Assembly: GCA_022393335.1 (NCBI GenBank)
Contig: JAJEKB010021158.1
Location: forward strand, 1,789,631-1,853,630
Length of the DNA stretch: 64,000 bases
Reading direction: 5' to 3'
DNA from: Macrotrachela quadricornifera
Lineage: Eukaryota > Rotifera > Eurotatoria > Philodinida > Philodinidae
Both the position numbers and the translations under genes were made by a program. Below are positions 60,140 through 64,000 of the stretch, in pieces. The notes under the pieces were generated by a model. The model did not search any database. It was not told where the DNA came from and saw nothing but the letters and a program-made list of their open reading frames with translations. Position 1 is the first letter of the stretch. Each line of letters begins with the position of its first letter.

Positions 60140-63138
60140 ATGTTAACGTTAGTTATTGAATTTGGTCGTCAAAGACGAAAATTTGATTTAATACATCCAA
60201 TTGATATTGGTTTACTTGAAAATCAAATAAAATCAACATTTTCTATTGATGATAGAAATAATGATTTATATATAATACAAATATATGATGAACAAATAAA
60301 TGATTATCTTGATTTAACATCAAATTCATTTATATCAACAAATAATAATATAATAAAAGGTCAAATAATATCACGTCAACAAACAAATTCATTTCAATAT
60401 CAACCAAAAGTAACAAAACAACAAGTTGTTGGTCTTATTACATTAGAATCAATTGAAAATTCACTTCAAAAATGGTCACAAGTACTTCAACGTAAATTTA
60501 CATGTTATTTTTGTTTTACAAATTTAAAAAAAAAGAAATTTTGTTTTTTATTTTATTAAGATATTCAATTAGAAATATCAAAAGAACTTGAAACAGTTAA
60601 AGAAACAATAATTGCTGTTAAATCTCATGTAAATATTTTCTTAAAATTTTCCTTATTAATATATATAATTTAGTATCAATTAATTGATGAACCAAATAAT
60701 GAAGATAATAATTGTCCTATTTATCCAATAATAAATAATTGTTCATCACCTTCTACTGTATCTCAAAATGTAACATCACCATTACGTATATATAATAATA
60801 CAAATGAAAATAATTCTCATTTTATTCGTTCAATAAAACCAAATGAAGAAAAAGATTTAAATGGTATATCAAATGGAATATCGATTAATCAACAAAAATT
60901 TAACACAAATCGACGTGGAATAAATAAAAGAAATATTTTAATCAATCGAGATAACCAATATTATTATCCTCCATCACAAATACCATCTAGACCAGGTTAA
61001 TTACATTATTTAAATAAATACAAAAAAGAAAATTTGCTTTTTTTTATTTAGTTGAATATAATATTCCTGTAACAGTAACATATCAACGTTTTCCAGCTGG
61101 TGTAGATTTTGAAGGTGAATTATCAAAATATTATAATCCAAGTTATTTTTTTCTTAAAATTTCAAATCAAACTGAATCTTATGATGAAATGCATCGTGAT
61201 ATAAAGTATGGGTATTTTTTTATTGAAATTAAAAAAAAAAATTTCTTTTTTTTATTTAGTTTATATTATAATAGTATAGATTCAAATAAAAGTTATTTTC
61301 CTCAATCAGGTGAATTTTGTGTTGGAAAATGTCCAAATGATTCAAATTGGTATCGAGCAAGAATTATTCGACTTGTTGGTATGAGTTTGTTTTTTTATTA
61401 TAATGATATTGATTCTATTGTCAATTAAATCGACTAAATTTAAAAGTATTACATATTCAGAACAAGTTACCTTAATTCGAAGATTTGTCTAATATAGTTA
61501 GAAAAATGAATATTGAATCCATTGTTAGGAGGATAAAACATGATGTCTGTCGAGTTGATTAGAAGTCTGAAGAAATTCTCTTTCATATGACTCGAACAAC
61601 ACCATATTTTAGACTTGTATTTAATTAATCAGTAAGAATTAATGTTCTGATCAGTAAAAAGTTAGTTTTTAGTCATTAAATAATTTGAAAAATCTAGAAA
61701 TTAATTTACAAAAATTTTAATTTTTAAGGATGTGGATGTCGGCCTTGTTGTATAGCTTATCAATCACAAAAGTTGCCTGGAATCCCACTTCATGTTGCAG
61801 TTTTCATTACTCAAAATGAGAGAAAATCGATTTGGTTCGCAAAACATCATGTGGAACCGAAACTAATAGTCATTAGAAACATATAAAAGTTTTTAATATA
61901 TTTTGAGAAACTTGCCCTGTTGAATTGTTTAGATTAAAGACGCCATATACTTCCGCATTAAAGAAAACGATATTTCCAACAAAGACTGAAATCTTTAATT
62001 TTAGACTCTGTACGAAATCCTACGTCCTCAATTTATTAATTTACTCAGCAGATGTGATATTTATGGAATACTAAATTTTATTCTGATCGTTTAGATAATT
62101 TGAGCTGCAGAAATAATTCACTTTACTACAATAAGAAAAGAATATAGTATTATTCAAGCCATATCACAGACGATAGTTTTAAATCTTTTCATTGACCTGA
62201 ATAACACAATGTTTTCTGTTTATAATAATGACTTCAACCTTTTCTTATTTATTTTTAAACTTAAATTTGACACATCTTGAAATTAAAGAACAATTGTAAT
62301 CATAAAAAACTTTCAGAAAATTAAATTTTTTGTTTAACGGTTTTTCTGTTTGATAGTATAAAGAAGAACGAGAAAATAGTACAATAAAAGTGTTTATCGA
62401 GAATATTTCATCGATTGGAAAATGCAAAGTTTAAAAAAGAAATATATTAGTCAAAAAAATTTTTTTATTTAGGAAATGAAAAAGCTCAATTAATATTTAT
62501 CGATAATGGGGAAATAAATGAAATAAGTGTTAATTTAATTCAACCATTAATTAGTCAATTTAGTGATCGACCAGCACAAGCACTTGCTTGTACACTTGCT
62601 CAAGTATGTTTATTTAAAATAAATATTTTATTTAATTTATAAAAAAAAAAACAAAAAAAGGTTTTACCATTTACACAAAATGATAAATGTGGATGGAATC
62701 GACGAGCATGTATGAGTTTAGAAAATTCAATGAAAAATGAAAGATTATTAACAGGAAAAGTTTTATTAAAAGTAACTGTTGATGATAATAATCAAGTTAA
62801 ATGGCCCATGATGTTTATACATATATCAACATCAACTATTCCTGTAATGATCATTCTTATTTTATATATATGCATATATAAATTTTTTGTTTTTATTTAT
62901 TTAGAGTTTAAGTGATCATTTATGTAATTTATATTTAAGTCGTCGATGTACAAATTTGGAAATAAGTGAATATTGGTCTTTAAAAATTCGTCCAGAACAA
63001 TATGTTTTGTTTAATTTATCATCATTAATTAATCAAAAACAATATTTTATTTTTAATAATAATTCTCAATCAACATTGTCTTTCGATCAAACTATTGATA
63101 TGATTATTAGTGATTTAGAATTTTTTTCTCGTCAATAA
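60140..63138 (+). CDS. Tudor-domain protein
   Basis: Multi-exon gene, ATG 60140 (MLTLVIEFGRQRRKFDLIHP), stop 63136-63138. The N-terminal ~100 residues look like a small ubiquitin/PB1-like fold, followed by a low-complexity Asn/Ser-rich linker. The Tudor domain is spread over exons from about 61130: PSYFFLKISNQTESYDEMHR, YYNSIDSNKSYFPQSGEFCV, WYRARIIRLV (the WYRA motif), and after a 1.1-kb intron (about 61380-62472) AQLIFIDNGEINEISVNLIQ with PAQALACTLAQV. F-D-N-G replaces the usual F-D-Y-G, so one aromatic cage position is Asn. A C-terminal part (62660-63138) resembles the SN-like fold that wraps extended Tudor domains. Proteins of this type bind dimethyl-arginine on Piwi/RNP proteins. No break seen. 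Confidence 0.82.
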
Positions 63139-64000
63139 TTAATTAATTAATTAGTTTTTTGTTTTTTTTGTTATTAAAAGAAAATCGATTATATCATTTT
63201 CTTTTTCAAGAAAAAATAAACTTTTCTTTTATGAAATTAACAATTGATTTACATGTAATTTAAATCAATTGAAATAAATAATAATCTTCTATTGTTTATA
63301 CCGACTTCATCTAGCCGATCTTCTGTTTAGAAAAGCAATTAATGATAATTGTATGGAAAGTGTCTTCAGACAAGACCATAGCCTGTAATGCAGCCGAGAA
63401 GTGTATTGATATTCATATGTTTTTGTTTATCTTTGAATGTGCAGTTATTAAGCACTCTTTATCTCCATATCTGAGAAGGAAATACAAACGTAATATTCTT
63501 ACTATTTTGTCTACATCATATAATTTCTCACAAAAATATGAATAAAGAACTACTTGAAATATTCATCGAAAAAAGCACTGATTAGTAAAATTTTATTGAA
63601 AAGCAATGTACATCAAATTTGAAGATAATAGATGCTAGTTGGAAGATGTTTTATGCAATTATCGAATTAAATTTTGGAATACAATATTTCTTAGCTCTAA
63701 AATGTTGAGTATGAATCGGACATTCTAGTGACTTTATTATTTGTTATATTATGGTCTTAACCAGATCAGATAAACTAGTTGTATAAGATTTCTTTGAACA
63801 ATCGATATTTTTATAATTGAATTCCAAAAGTTAGTCGATCAATAAATCTATATATATCGAGTAATAAATTCGTCGAATTAATTTCAAAGCTACTAATGAA
63901 ACTGTTTTGTGAAGATGATGATGAAGTATTAGTTGGTATGAAAACAGATACCCTACAAATCGATGCTATTAGTTGATAAAAAAAACTCCCTTTCAATCAA
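63139..64000. other. Region right of the Tudor gene
   Basis: AT-rich, no supported gene before the window edge. An open frame on the minus strand at 63811-63996 could be the start of an exon continuing outside, but there is no domain evidence. Confidence 0.35.

Overview
The window looks like animal nuclear DNA, most likely from a bdelloid rotifer such as Adineta, Rotaria or Didymodactylos. It is very AT-rich. Most multi-exon genes have introns of about 50-60 bases with GT..AG borders, and the gene content fits an animal: a TRPM-type channel, a rhodopsin-like GPCR, a Tudor protein, a 1-Cys peroxiredoxin and a LamG membrane protein. Small decayed transposons lie between them. The species assignment is inference; another rotifer or spiralian is possible.

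Layout. Positions 1-5333 hold a LamG gene between two tRNA-Asp(GTC) genes, one cut by the window edge. At 6780-10545 lies a dead, intron-bearing ClpB/Hsp104-type disaggregase with both AAA+ modules, split by three repetitive insertions. Positions 10.8-16.3 kb carry more such insertions, a hAT transposase remnant and a GPCR with a one-base frameshift. A TRPM-type channel fills 16.3-24.1 kb on the minus strand. Positions 24-28 kb hold two small inverted-repeat elements and an unidentified pseudogene. At 28.3-32.3 kb a ZZ-finger/patatin phospholipase gene is split by two hAT-type insertions with perfect 8-bp target duplications, each carrying further nested elements. A third tRNA-Asp is broken by a 10-N gap at 34.05 kb, followed by an intronless 488-residue gene of unknown function. 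Positions 38-45 kb contain piggyBac debris, a dead membrane protein with hexapeptide repeats, a second G-rich hAT-like element, and an apparently intact DD37D mariner with TA target sites. Positions 45.9-53.5 kb are a run of repeats, interrupted by half of a kinase-like gene. Positions 55.4-63.1 kb are gene-dense: a coiled-coil protein, a 1-Cys peroxiredoxin and a Tudor-domain protein, all on the plus strand.

The most unusual signal is a set of insertion-like segments, each saturated with many degenerate copies, in both orientations, of one short word that differs from segment to segment (AAACGG/CCGTTT, TCGGAATTC, GTACTT, GGAACT, CCGAAGTT, GCATGC, AGGATC, AATCGATT, GAACAGT). Several with different words share end motifs (CCCATGTRAAA and CCCAGGTSR), one has a clear hAT-type 8-bp target duplication, and two carry the same internal ~72-bp tandem array. 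I suggest non-autonomous transposons with over-expanded transposase-binding repeats, but that is inference.
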